NCBI RefSeq assembly: GCF_025562715.2
Contig: NZ_JAPFCC010000001.1
Location: forward strand, 2,870,501 to 2,934,500
Origin: Endozoicomonas gorgoniicola
GTDB lineage: Bacteria > Pseudomonadota > Gammaproteobacteria > Pseudomonadales > Endozoicomonadaceae
Reading direction: 5' to 3'
Length of the DNA: 64,000 nucleotides
Shown here piece by piece: positions 8,375 through 17,417 of the stretch. Each line of letters begins with the position of its first letter. Position 1 is the stretch's first letter. The translations under genes and the position numbers were made by a program. The notes under the pieces were generated by a model. It was not told the DNA's origin. It did not search any database and worked only from the letters and a program-made list of their open reading frames with translations.

Positions 8375-9632
8375 GTGTCATGCGACCAGGTTCTTCAGGC
8401 CAGTCATGGCTTTCTGGCCCAATAATGGCCGCCGCCTGGTCGCGCTTGAATTTCAGTATGCGCAATAGCGCTGAACGGGCTTGAGGATGATGCACATGCC
8501 CCACCAGCCCGTTCAACTTTTCGTCACTCATTCTTGCTATCATGCCCAATGCATCCGTCATCAATGCATCAATATCCTCACCACTGCGTTCCATCGCCTT
8601 AATCACGGTATGCATGGTGTGACGACCACGATACTGGCTTCGGTGTTTAATGGAAGGTGACATCATTTTCTGGCGAAACTGGGCAAGAGTGCATTTAGAG
8701 GGCAGTTGGCAACGATTGTAGAAAGACATGCCAAAATCAATATTCACCAAACGCTGCCTTGCCTCTTCTTCGGCCGACTGCTTTTGCCTGTCCGAATCCT
8801 GAATAAACATATAGTTATCCAGTTTCAAATAATCCTCATCACCCAGCAGAAACCTTCGCACAATCAAGTCCACCACTGGGTTATGAGTTTTATGAAAGCG
8901 GGTGAAGTGAACCGGTGAAGATCGGTCTGAAGGATTCTGAACCAGACGATAGCCACTTTCATAGTCCTGCAGATGTCTGCTGGCAATACAATGTTCATCC
9001 TCGCCAGAAGACGTTTCAGCCTCTTTCATGGAATAGGCAACTTGATAATCACTGTTAAAGTGATCATCACTTTCCGTACCCACCACCTCCCTGTAAACAT
9101 TGGCTGCCAGCACTTCTTTCTGGGCAAGCAACTGCTTGTTGTCGTAATAATCGGCTTTATAGCGTTGCCCGGTGATCCAGTACATCATTTTCTGCAGGTA
9201 ACGTTTAAGCTTTACGCCGGTTGATTCGTGTCCGGGTGTCTTCACATGCCATTCGCCGGAATACCTTTCAGCTTCCGGCAACCCGGGGCTGACAAGCATC
9301 CGTTTATGGTCAACGGTATCCGTATCTTTTTTCTGACCTGGTACGTGTTTCCAGAAATCATTGTGCGGACAGGCATTCATGGAAGGGATAATGTCTGAAT
9401 CCATCTGACCAGTCTGGGAATAATAGTGATTAATCGTTGCAAGGCCATGCCGAGCTACCTGACGGGGTCTGGAAACCGTATACGGACTTGGATCACGGGG
9501 GATTTTTGCCGGCAAAGAGGCTGAGGACACCTTTCGAAACTTATGTTTCCCACGGTTCAATGGTTTTGGACCCGACCTGCCAAGCCCTGTAAAGCCATAG
9601 TCTCCTGCCAGTTTTCGAAGCTTTGCCAGCAT
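8340..9632 (-). CDS. Unrecognised protein with atypical (PI-kinase/LepB-N-like) kinase motifs; candidate effector
   Basis: 430 residues, no signal peptide or membrane segment. I do not recognise the whole protein. Kinase-like landmarks occur in the right order: a Lys in GEWHVKTPG (about K131), a Glu in a predicted helix QKEVLAANVYREVVG (about E173), FLLGDEDYLKLDNYMF (about 262-276) with a D-x4-N catalytic-loop pattern, and VNIDFGMSFY (DFG at about 299-301). The GD-D-x5-N then DFG pattern resembles PI3/4-kinase-like folds and the N-terminal kinase domain of the Legionella effector LepB. A basic N-terminus (1-60) and a C-terminal helical region flank it. The start has AGGGA four bases upstream. 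It is convergent with yacG, overlapping 35 bp. Function and secretion are inference. Confidence 0.6.
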   Translation of the reverse strand: MLAKLRKLAGDYGFTGLGRSGPKPLNRGKHKFRKVSSASLPAKIPRDPSPYTVSRPRQVARHGLATINHYYSQTGQMDSDIIPSMNACPHNDFWKHVPGQKKDTDTVDHKRMLVSPGLPEAERYSGEWHVKTPGHESTGVKLKRYLQKMMYWITGQRYKADYYDNKQLLAQKEVLAANVYREVVGTESDDHFNSDYQVAYSMKEAETSSGEDEHCIASRHLQDYESGYRLVQNPSDRSSPVHFTRFHKTHNPVVDLIVRRFLLGDEDYLKLDNYMFIQDSDRQKQSAEEEARQRLVNIDFGMSFYNRCQLPSKCTLAQFRQKMMSPSIKHRSQYRGRHTMHTVIKAMERSGEDIDALMTDALGMIARMSDEKLNGLVGHVHHPQARSALLRILKFKRDQAAAIIGPESHDWPEEPGRMTLSALVGRVRRT

Positions 9633-9687
9633 GGCGTCCCTGCCTGTTGATAAGCTAAAACGAATTAATAAAATTTATTTTTATAGT

Positions 9688-10686
9688 CTAGCTGACAGAC
9701 CAGAAGGCACCTATCGCAGCAATACCCTGAGCGCCGCAATCAATAGCCAGCGACTCATCGGAACGCCCTAACCCTCCAAGCCAGTAGACCGGCACCGTAC
9801 TGCACAGGGTTAATTCTGTTGCCCTCTCCTGCCCAATAGACAAGCGTCCCGGATGCGATTTGGTTGGCCGTACAGGCGACAGCGTCACAAAATCCATACC
9901 TGCCGCTTCTGCGGCCTGAAGCTGCTCTTCATTATGACAGGACGCTGCCAGCCACTGTCCTTCACGACGGTATTTTTTCCATTCGGAAGCCGGGATACTC
10001 AATTGATCAGAGCGCAGGTGAATACCGTCACACCATGCCTCCTGCAATAATTCAGGATCACCCTTTAACAACAACTTTGCATTAAACGGCTGACACAGAT
10101 GGTGCAGTTCACGAGCCAGGTGCAAATAAGGCTTTTCCTGCAACCAGGGAGCCCGGAACTGGATCAGCCGCAATCCGTTCTCAAGCTGACGACTAACCTT
10201 TTCAATCAGCTCGGCCGCAGAAGAAAACAGCCCGGTCACCATATACTGACTCGGCAGTAAAACAGCGTTAACAATGGGTTCATTGGCCGGAGGAAAGTCC
10301 AGACCAGTCAAACTGCCAGGCTCAACCCATTGCACCTCCTGCCCTTCATTGCCCTTTGGCGTTCCGTTAACACCCGACACCAGCCAGGTATCAAGAAGCA
10401 CCGTCTTTTCAGGATACTGATGCCGAATCGTGATCAGGGGCTGAAACGTACTGACAGTGATAGCCAGCTCTTCCATCAACTCCCGGTTCAGAGCTTCTTT
10501 CAAATCCTCATCCGGCTCGACCTTACCACCGGGAAATTCCCACAAACCACCCATGTGTTTGTTATCCGGCCTTTTGGCCACCAGTATCCGGCCATCGTCG
10601 CCACGAATCACTGCCACTGCAACATGCACGACATCGTCAGACTGTTCTTGGTCCGGTTGTTGTTTTTGCGCCATGGTAAAGCTCAT
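9688..10686 (-). CDS. Nudix hydrolase (MutT type) fused to a thiamine-phosphate-synthase-like domain
   Basis: 332 residues with two domains. Residues about 20-150 are a MutT-type Nudix domain: AVIRGDDGRILVAKRP, then GGLWEFPGGKVEPDE with the Nudix box ending RELMEEL. Residues about 160-332 resemble ThiE/TenI: LIQFRAPWLQEK, GIHLRSDQL, AASCHNEEQL, VTLSPVRPTKSHPG and GLGRSDESLAIDCGAQGIAAIG. This fusion next to argJ and secA is common in Pseudomonas relatives. The Nudix half is expected to hydrolyse 8-oxo-dGTP; the ThiE-like half is of unproven activity. Starts at 10686 or 10674 are both possible. It follows argJ after 94 bp in the same direction. Confidence 0.9.
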   Translation of the reverse strand: MSFTMAQKQQPDQEQSDDVVHVAVAVIRGDDGRILVAKRPDNKHMGGLWEFPGGKVEPDEDLKEALNRELMEELAITVSTFQPLITIRHQYPEKTVLLDTWLVSGVNGTPKGNEGQEVQWVEPGSLTGLDFPPANEPIVNAVLLPSQYMVTGLFSSAAELIEKVSRQLENGLRLIQFRAPWLQEKPYLHLARELHHLCQPFNAKLLLKGDPELLQEAWCDGIHLRSDQLSIPASEWKKYRREGQWLAASCHNEEQLQAAEAAGMDFVTLSPVRPTKSHPGRLSIGQERATELTLCSTVPVYWLGGLGRSDESLAIDCGAQGIAAIGAFWSVS

Positions 10687-10780
10687 TTCATGGAATCAGA
10701 TAGAGAAACATAGAGTAGCCATAATTTAAGCATTATGACTACTGTTTGAGTCAACGACAGATTAGAATTTTAAAGAATAA

Positions 10781-11998
10781 TTAACTGCGATATTCCGCAT
10801 TAATGCGGACATATTCGTGGGAAAGGTCGGTCGTCCAGATTTGCTCGGTTATATCACCTGAACCCAGAGAAATTCTGATGGTAATCTCCTCTTGATCCAT
10901 CACTGCCTGACCTGCCGCTTCTGTGTACGAAGCAGCCGGTTCACCATTTTCGACGATACAGACATCATCCAGCCAGATGGCAATCCGCTCAATCACCAGT
11001 GAATCCACTTCAGCACGACCAGCCGCCGCCAGTATACGCCCCCAGTTTGGGTCAGAGGCAAACAGTGCAGTCTTCACCAGTGGCGAGTGAGCAATGGTGT
11101 AGGCAACTTCCAGTGCATCTGCCACGGTATCAGCCTGCTCGACACTCACAGTAATAAACTTGGACGCGCCTTCTCCATCACGGACAATCGCCTGAGCCAG
11201 TTCAATCGCTACTTCATTCACTGCCTGACGTAAACCGACGTATAAATCCGACGCCTCAGAGTTCAATGGTTCTGAACCTGTTTTGCCAGTAGCCACCAGC
11301 ATGCAGCAGTCGTTTGTCGATGTATCTCCATCCACAGAAATACGATTAAACGACAGGTTTACAGCATCATTCAGAAGCTTCTGCAACAGAGGTTGTTCAA
11401 CAGCGGCATCGGTCGCAATAAAAGCCAGCATGGTCGCCATATTCGGGCGAATCATTCCTGATCCTTTACTGATGCCCGATACGGTATACACCACACCATC
11501 AACCTCAAACTGACGACAGGCACCTTTAGGGCGGGTATCGGTGGTCAGAATACCTTCTCCGGCTTTAAGCCAGCCCTCTTCGGACAAATCTGCTATTACT
11601 GCTGGCAAACCCGCCAACAAGCGATCAACGGGGAGCTGCTCCCCGATAACGCCTGTAGAAAAGGGCAAAACCGATTCTGGAGGAATATTCAGCAGCTCTG
11701 CAACACCTGCGGCTGATTGTTTTGCAGCCTGCATTCCCTGTTGCCCGGTGCCGGCATTGGCATTTCCGGTATTGATCACAAAACAGCGGGGATTCTGGTT
11801 AAGACGAGCTTTAGCAAGCAGTACCGGAGCCGCACAAAATTTATTCTGAGTAAAAACACCGGCGACGCTCGCCCCTTCATCCCATTCCATCACCACCAGA
11901 TCCCGGCGGTTTATTTTGCGAATCCCTGCTTCCGCCGTCCCCAGACGAAATCCCTTGACGGCTTTAACCTCAGGCCAGTTACCGGAACCAACAGCCAT
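10781..11998 (-). CDS. argJ: Bifunctional ornithine acetyltransferase / N-acetylglutamate synthase
   Basis: 405 residues from ATG 11996-11998, preceded by GGGAG at five bases; a start at 12010 would place that Shine-Dalgarno inside the gene. ArgJ recycles acetyl groups between N-acetylornithine and glutamate in arginine synthesis. The self-cleavage site is visible as RPNMATMLAF, where the Thr becomes the N-terminal nucleophile of the beta chain. GNANAGTG and DGDTSTNDC are further family motifs. It lies between secA and the MutT/ThiE fusion, as in Pseudomonas, and is separated from secA by a hairpin terminator. Confidence 0.96.
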   Translation of the reverse strand: MAVGSGNWPEVKAVKGFRLGTAEAGIRKINRRDLVVMEWDEGASVAGVFTQNKFCAAPVLLAKARLNQNPRCFVINTGNANAGTGQQGMQAAKQSAAGVAELLNIPPESVLPFSTGVIGEQLPVDRLLAGLPAVIADLSEEGWLKAGEGILTTDTRPKGACRQFEVDGVVYTVSGISKGSGMIRPNMATMLAFIATDAAVEQPLLQKLLNDAVNLSFNRISVDGDTSTNDCCMLVATGKTGSEPLNSEASDLYVGLRQAVNEVAIELAQAIVRDGEGASKFITVSVEQADTVADALEVAYTIAHSPLVKTALFASDPNWGRILAAAGRAEVDSLVIERIAIWLDDVCIVENGEPAASYTEAAGQAVMDQEEITIRISLGSGDITEQIWTTDLSHEYVRINAEYRS

Positions 11999-12083
11999 AA
12001 CGACTCCCATTTAATCTTTGTTCTGAAGTCGATAAAACTACCCCAGTTTTTCAAAAAAGGAAAACTAAACAAAAAACACAAGA

Positions 12084-12121
12084 AAACGGGTCGCCTGGAG
12101 TACAACCAGTGCGACCCGTTT
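12084..12121 (-). terminator. Terminator downstream of secA
   Basis: An 11-bp perfect stem (AAACGGGTCGC / GCGACCCGTTT) encloses a 16-nt loop that can itself pair (CTGG / CCAG). On the minus strand it is followed by TTTTCTTGTGTTTTTTG. It lies 41 bp after the secA stop. A direct repeat GTTAAGCTATT x2 sits between the stop and the hairpin. Confidence 0.75.
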
Positions 12122-12162
12122 CTGCGACTCAGTGCTGTTCGGCAGGCGTTAAGCTATTTTTG

Positions 12163-14904
12163 TTAAGCTATTCTACCGTGACACTGTTTGAACTTTTTGC
12201 CAGAACCACAGGGGCAGGGTTCATTACGACCCACCTTGCGTCCTTCACGAACGAAAGGCTCTGGATGCGGCACACTGCCCTCAGCTTCCTGAGCCTCTTC
12301 AGACTCTTCTCCGGCAGCCATACCGCCAGCCTGAGCGTGCTGGAACTGCATGCGTCGGGCCATTTCCTGACGACGGCGTTCTTCTTCCTCTGCCGTGTGG
12401 TCGTCCTGCTGGACCTGCACATGAGACAAAATACGAATGGTGTCGCCTTTAATGTCTTCCAGCATGTGCTGGAACAGCTCAAAGGCTTCACGCTTGTATT
12501 CCTGCTTCGGATTCTTCTGGGCATAGCCACGCAGATGAATACCCTGACGCAGGTGATCCATAGTTGCCAGGTGCTCTTTCCACTTGTCATCCAGAATACG
12601 CAGCAGAATATGCTTCTCGAAGTTGCGCAGGGATTCTTCGCCCGCCAGCTCTTCTTTGTTCTTGTAGCTTTCTACAACGGATTCAAGAATACGCTGACGC
12701 AGCCCTTCTTCATCCAGACGGTCGTCTTCATCCAGCCACTTCTGTACCGGCAGATTTTCAGCCAGTTCAGTTTCCAGCTTCTTCTCCAGACCTTTAATAT
12801 CCCACTGCTCTTCCAGACTCTGTGGTGGAATAAATTCGGAGATCAGTTCGTTGACAACATCTTCACGCATCACCGCGATGTTTTCTACCACATCATCGGC
12901 ATTCAGCAGCTCGTCACGCTGGGTGTAAACCACTTTACGCTGGTCATTGGCCACATCATCGTATTCCAGCAGCTGCTTACGAATATCGAAGTTACGGCCT
13001 TCCACCTTGCGCTGGGCTTTTTCGATGGCGTTAGACACCATGCGGTGTTCAATCGCTTCACCTTTTTCCATACCCAGGGCTTTCATAAAGTTCTTCACCC
13101 GGTCAGAGGCAAAGATACGCATCAGGTTGTCTTCCAGAGACAGGTAGAAGCGGGATGAGCCCGGGTCACCCTGACGACCGGCACGACCACGCAGCTGGTT
13201 ATCAATACGGCGGGACTCGTGGCGCTCGGTACCGATGATATGCAGGCCACCGGCATCCAGCACACCATTGTGGCGCTGCTGCCATTCAGCCTTAACCTGG
13301 TCTTCCTGTTCTTTGGTTGGGTTTTCAATCAGAGCCAGCTCTGCTTCCCAGTTACCACCCAGAATAATATCGGTACCACGACCTGCCATGTTGGTGGCGA
13401 TCGTTACAGCACCCGGCTTACCAGCCTGAGCGATAATCTCAGCTTCTTTTTCGTGGAATTTGGCATTGAGAACGCTGTGTTTGATACCCGCTTTGTCCAG
13501 GGCAACAGACAGGTGCTCGGAAGCATCAATCGAAGCCGTCCCCACCAGAGTCGGACGATTTTCAGCAACAGTTGCCTTGATGTCTTCAATGATGGCGTCG
13601 TATTTTTCATTGATGGTCAGATAGACCAGATCGTTATGATCCTTACGCACCATTTCTTTGTGGGTAGGAATAACCACCACATCCAGACCATAAATCTGAC
13701 GCAGTTCGAACGCTTCAGTGTCGGCAGTACCGGTCATACCGGACAGTGTTTCATAGATACGGAAGTAGTTCTGGAAAGTGGTGGAAGCCATGGTCTGGCT
13801 TTCCGCCTGAATCTTCAGGTTCTCTTTCGCTTCCAGTGCCTGATGCAAACCTTCAGACAGACGACGCCCCGGCATGGTTCGACCCGTGTGTTCATCAACC
13901 AGCAGGATTTCACCGTTCTGAACAATGTACTCAACATTGCGGGTAAACAGCACATGAGCTTTCAGCGCAGCATTGACATGGTGCAGCATGGTCAGGTTGT
14001 GCGAAGAGTAAAGGCTTTCATCTTCAGGCAGCAAGCCACCCTGTTGCAACATTTCCTCAACAAACTGGTGACCCACTTCAGTCAGTTCAACCTGACGGGT
14101 TTTCTCGTCAACAGTGTAGTGCTTGGTAGGCTCTTCATCTTCGGCCACTTCTTCAATCTGACGTTCCAGCTTTGGAGCCAGTTCGTTCATCTGACGGTAC
14201 AGCTCAGAAGAGTCTTCCGCCGGACCCGAGATAATCAGAGGCGTACGGGCTTCGTCGATCAGGATAGAGTCGACTTCATCGACAACCGCAAAGTGCAGAG
14301 GACGCTGAAATTTGTCTTCCTTGCGGAAGGCCATATTGTCACGCAGGTAATCAAAGCCAAACTCGTTATTGGTACCGTAAGTGATGTCCGACAGGTAAGC
14401 CGCCCGTTTTTCTTCCGGATCCTGCTGTGGCACCACGACACCCACTGTCAGACCAAGGAATTCGTAAAGGGTGCGCATCCAGTTGGCATCTCGACGGGCA
14501 AGGTAGTCGTTAACGGTAACAACATGAACGCCTTTGCCGGTAATTGCATTCAGGTAAGCTGGCAGGGTCGCCATCAGGGTCTTACCTTCACCAGTGCGCA
14601 TCTCCGCTACACGACCTTCGTGCAGGGTAATACCACCGATCAGCTGAACGTCGAAATGGCGCATACCCATGCTGCGCTTACCACCTTCACGAACCACCGC
14701 AAAGGCTTCAGGCAGAATGGCGTCAAGGGTTTCCCCCTGCTGGTAGCGGTCTTTGAATTCCTGAGTTTTGGCACGTAACGCTTCGTCAGACAGGCTTGAA
14801 ATACTGTCTTCCTGTGCATTTACGGCCTTAACCAGCTTACGCATTCGTTTCAGCTGCCGGTCGTTACGGCTACCAATAATTTTTTTGACTAAAGAAGCAA
14901 ACAT
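12163..14904 (-). CDS. secA: Preprotein translocase ATPase SecA
   Basis: 913 residues, normal for SecA. This peripheral inner-membrane DEAD-type ATPase drives proteins through SecYEG. Visible features: MRTGEGKTLMA (Walker A), VDEVDSILIDEARTPLIISGP (Walker B region, positions around 208-228), IATNMAGRGTDI and RGRAGRQGDPG of nucleotide-binding domain 2, the helical scaffold, and a C-terminal zinc-binding tail CPCGSGKKFKQCH that contacts SecB and lipids. No secM-like gene lies upstream; an M23 peptidase precedes it by 263 bp, which contain an imperfect GTTTACYGG inverted repeat at about 14933-14957. Confidence 0.98.
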   Translation of the reverse strand: MFASLVKKIIGSRNDRQLKRMRKLVKAVNAQEDSISSLSDEALRAKTQEFKDRYQQGETLDAILPEAFAVVREGGKRSMGMRHFDVQLIGGITLHEGRVAEMRTGEGKTLMATLPAYLNAITGKGVHVVTVNDYLARRDANWMRTLYEFLGLTVGVVVPQQDPEEKRAAYLSDITYGTNNEFGFDYLRDNMAFRKEDKFQRPLHFAVVDEVDSILIDEARTPLIISGPAEDSSELYRQMNELAPKLERQIEEVAEDEEPTKHYTVDEKTRQVELTEVGHQFVEEMLQQGGLLPEDESLYSSHNLTMLHHVNAALKAHVLFTRNVEYIVQNGEILLVDEHTGRTMPGRRLSEGLHQALEAKENLKIQAESQTMASTTFQNYFRIYETLSGMTGTADTEAFELRQIYGLDVVVIPTHKEMVRKDHNDLVYLTINEKYDAIIEDIKATVAENRPTLVGTASIDASEHLSVALDKAGIKHSVLNAKFHEKEAEIIAQAGKPGAVTIATNMAGRGTDIILGGNWEAELALIENPTKEQEDQVKAEWQQRHNGVLDAGGLHIIGTERHESRRIDNQLRGRAGRQGDPGSSRFYLSLEDNLMRIFASDRVKNFMKALGMEKGEAIEHRMVSNAIEKAQRKVEGRNFDIRKQLLEYDDVANDQRKVVYTQRDELLNADDVVENIAVMREDVVNELISEFIPPQSLEEQWDIKGLEKKLETELAENLPVQKWLDEDDRLDEEGLRQRILESVVESYKNKEELAGEESLRNFEKHILLRILDDKWKEHLATMDHLRQGIHLRGYAQKNPKQEYKREAFELFQHMLEDIKGDTIRILSHVQVQQDDHTAEEEERRRQEMARRMQFQHAQAGGMAAGEESEEAQEAEGSVPHPEPFVREGRKVGRNEPCPCGSGKKFKQCHGRIA

Positions 14905-15167
14905 ACTTGTGTGATTGACTATCTCTCAACCGGTTTACTGGGCTAAATCCGGTAAACTTAAACCGCATAAAATCTGCTAGTACAGTCTGTGTGATTCAGC
15001 GAACTATAAACTGCTAAATCACGGCAGTAGACCAGATTCTATCCCCATCTTTATATATGAACGCGTCGCCCGGTTTTCAATCCTCCCAGCGAACAACCGG
15101 AAAGAATGTAGTTCAGCTGGAAATGCAGCGCCACACTTCCTTTACCGAACCGCCTGTAATCGTCAGA

Positions 15168-16103
15168 TCATTTCGCAGCCCGATACATATATCGCTGAGG
15201 GTCGACAGCCTTACCGTTCTCCAATACTTCAAGATGCACATGAGATCCGGTAGAACGGCCTGAACTTCCCATCTTGGCGATCACCTGTCCTCTGGTCACA
15301 ATATCACCCACTTTGACAACATTTGAGTCATTGTGGGCATAGCGAGTGACGTAACCGTTGCCATGGTTAATCTCAACCATTGTGCCGAAGCCCCACCGAT
15401 CACCGGACCAGACCACCACCCCTGCACCCAGAGAGAGAATGTCGGTTCCGCGCGGTGCGGCATAATCAATACCGTTATGCCAGCCGTCCTTGCCGGTAAA
15501 CGGATCGGTTCGGGCTCCAAAGCGGGATGATAACCAGCCTTTTGCGGCGGGCAACCCGCTAAGGAACGCTTCATCATCAAGCGCCTTGTTTATCAGCAGG
15601 TTGTCCAGCAACTGCAACTGCTGCTCGCGGTTATCAATCTGTTCCGCCAGTTTGTCCAGCGCATCCGTCAGCGATGGTTTGGCGTAAACCTGAAAGCTGT
15701 CAGGCTGTTGCTCAGGACCACCCAGCGCTGGTACCTGACTGAAATCAAATTCACCATCGTCCAGGTTGGACAGCAACGTCAGCCGCTCGCCCAGAGCATC
15801 CAGTCGTGTAATACGTCCCTGCAGTTCCGCAAGACGCAATGTCAGGGCATCCAGCTGGCGTCCGGCATCTTCACGAACGGAGGCAAGATCCTGCTTCTGA
15901 CCCAGTAGTGTCTGCTTCCAGTTCTCCAGACCCTCTTCGGTCAGAATCATATCCGAATCATATTTAAGGAAGCCATACATTAAGCCACCACCCAGAGATA
16001 CAGACAGCGTAACGACCAGTGCCGCTGCAACGGCCAGACGTTGTCCACTGACTCTGAATGACCGGGTGCGTGAATGATCCTGCTTGACAACTATGACTTT
16101 CAT
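15168..16103 (-). CDS. M23 (LytM-type) peptidase with N-terminal membrane anchor and coiled coil
   Basis: 311 residues. A single transmembrane segment lies at about 23-48 (AVAAALVVTLSVSLGGGLMYGFL), then a predicted coiled-coil region (about 55-190) and a C-terminal LytM domain. The zinc ligands are visible: HNGIDYAAP (HxxxD) and GSHVHLEVL (HxH). M23 enzymes cut peptidoglycan peptide cross-bridges; the anchored coiled-coil form resembles MepM-type and divisome-linked members. It lies between lpxC and secA, the same position as in Pseudomonas, but the DUF721 gene that often sits between lpxC and the peptidase is absent. Confidence 0.88.
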   Translation of the reverse strand: MKVIVVKQDHSRTRSFRVSGQRLAVAAALVVTLSVSLGGGLMYGFLKYDSDMILTEEGLENWKQTLLGQKQDLASVREDAGRQLDALTLRLAELQGRITRLDALGERLTLLSNLDDGEFDFSQVPALGGPEQQPDSFQVYAKPSLTDALDKLAEQIDNREQQLQLLDNLLINKALDDEAFLSGLPAAKGWLSSRFGARTDPFTGKDGWHNGIDYAAPRGTDILSLGAGVVVWSGDRWGFGTMVEINHGNGYVTRYAHNDSNVVKVGDIVTRGQVIAKMGSSGRSTGSHVHLEVLENGKAVDPQRYMYRAAK

Positions 16104-16403
16104 TAAAAAGCCCTGGGCTCCCGCCTTTTAAATACAGTCCCTCACTTATCCCGACCAGATATTGGGACAAGGAACACTGAACCAAGAGTTATAACAAGTG
16201 AAGGACTTTAGCACCGACAAACAAATTCCCGCAAGAATACAGATCAACAAACTACTACAGAATGACCTGAAAACAGGGAAATTAATCGATTTTTTGCTTA
16301 CAACTCAATGAGTTACAAAATGCTTTACTGCAACCACAAAAAAAGCCGCTTTAAAAGCGGCCTTTTTTCTTCAGCAGTCCATACCCTGAAGTCCGGATAC
16401 CGT
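16104..16403. other. 300-bp intergenic region between M23 peptidase and lpxC
   Basis: No gene is supportable here. The only clear structure is the lpxC terminator at 16338-16361. The remainder is A/T-rich and presumably holds the promoter of the M23 peptidase gene, though no convincing -35/-10 pair was picked. The DUF721 gene found at this point in Pseudomonas is missing. Confidence 0.5.
16338..16361 (-). terminator. Terminator downstream of lpxC
   Basis: Stem GCCGCTTT / AAAGCGGC on the minus strand, immediately followed by eight T residues (complement of the A run at 16338-16344). It lies 42 bp after the lpxC stop and looks like a classical intrinsic terminator. Confidence 0.85.
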
Positions 16404-17318
16404 TTAAGCGGTAACCGCTACAGGTTTGAGGTAAGAAATTGGTGATACTTCCGCATCTTCGAAAGTCACCACTTCCCACGCTTCCTGGTTTTCCAGCAGG
16501 TGACGAACCAGCTTGTTGTTCAGTTCATGGCCGGACTTAACGCCAACAAACTGACCAATCAGGCTATTGCCCAGCAGATACAGGTCACCAATGGCATCCA
16601 GCATCTTGTGCTTTACAAACTCGTCGTGATAACGCAGGCCATCCTCATTCAGGATACGGTAGTCATCAACCACCACTACATTATCAACACTGCCGCCCAG
16701 AGCCAGGTTCTGGGAGCGAAGGTACTCTACATCCCGCATAAAGCCGAATGTACGAGCCCGGCTGACTTCCTTGACAAAGGAAGTGCTGGAGAAGTCAATC
16801 GCAGCAGTCTGCGAACGACTCTTGAATACCGGATGATCAAAATCGATGGTAAAACTTACCTTAAAGCCTGCATAAGGTTTGAAGGTAGCCGTTTTATCGC
16901 CATCAGAAACGGCGACTTCCTTTTTGATCCGGATAAACTTTTTCGGTGCTTCCTGTTCCCGGATTCCCGCAGACTGAACCAGGAAAACGAAAGGACCGGC
17001 ACTGCCATCCATAATAGGCACTTCGTGGGCGCTGACTTCAACATAGGCATTATCAATGCCCAGTCCTGCCAGAGCGGACAGAAGATGCTCGACGGTATCT
17101 ACGCGAATACCATCTTTCTGCAGAGATGTGCACAGCGTAGTCTGCCCCACATTCCCGGCACGTGCGGGTATCTCTACAACTGGGTCGAGATCCGTACGAC
17201 AAAAGATGATACCTGTATCAACGGGAGCTGGCTTCAGGGTCAAATAGACCTTTTCGCCAGAATGTAACCCTACTCCCGTGGCACGAATAATGTTTTTCAG
17301 GGTACGCTGTCTGATCAT
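16404..17318 (-). CDS. lpxC: UDP-3-O-acyl-N-acetylglucosamine deacetylase LpxC
   Basis: 304 residues, full length. LpxC is the committed zinc-dependent step of lipid A synthesis in the cytosol. Zinc ligands are visible: the His in DTVEHLLSAL (about residue 79), His in KHKMLDAIGDL with its Asp (about 237-245), and the catalytic base His in VKSGHELNNKLV (about 264). It begins MIRQRTLKN, the family N-terminus. It follows ftsZ in the same direction after 99 bp, the canonical end of the dcw region, and has its own candidate promoter in that gap and a terminator after it. Confidence 0.97.
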   Translation of the reverse strand: MIRQRTLKNIIRATGVGLHSGEKVYLTLKPAPVDTGIIFCRTDLDPVVEIPARAGNVGQTTLCTSLQKDGIRVDTVEHLLSALAGLGIDNAYVEVSAHEVPIMDGSAGPFVFLVQSAGIREQEAPKKFIRIKKEVAVSDGDKTATFKPYAGFKVSFTIDFDHPVFKSRSQTAAIDFSSTSFVKEVSRARTFGFMRDVEYLRSQNLALGGSVDNVVVVDDYRILNEDGLRYHDEFVKHKMLDAIGDLYLLGNSLIGQFVGVKSGHELNNKLVRHLLENQEAWEVVTFEDAEVSPISYLKPVAVTA

Positions 17319-17371
17319 GATTACGCAATTCCGCGACCTGTAAGGTCCCTGTTATTTGAATGTAACGACTT

Positions 17372-17399
17372 ATTGTAACAAAAGTTACATTTGACACAA
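17372..17399 (-). promoter_or_regulatory. Candidate lpxC promoter within an inverted-repeat region
   Basis: On the minus strand TTGTGT (17394-17399) and TACAAT (17372-17377) are 16 bp apart, a plausible sigma-70 pair about 50 bp before the lpxC start. The same stretch is largely palindromic: GTTACGACTT pairs with AAGTCGTTAC (9 of 10) and TGTAAC with GTTACA, so it could also be an operator or an ftsZ-lpxC attenuator hairpin. Confidence 0.4.
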
Positions 17400-17417
17400 G
17401 TCGTAACTTACACTCAA

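Noticed and set aside
13219..14778. A 519-codon open frame on the plus strand opposite secA
   Set aside because: It mirrors the secA codon structure, has no ribosome site or domain, and secA is unmistakable on the other strand.
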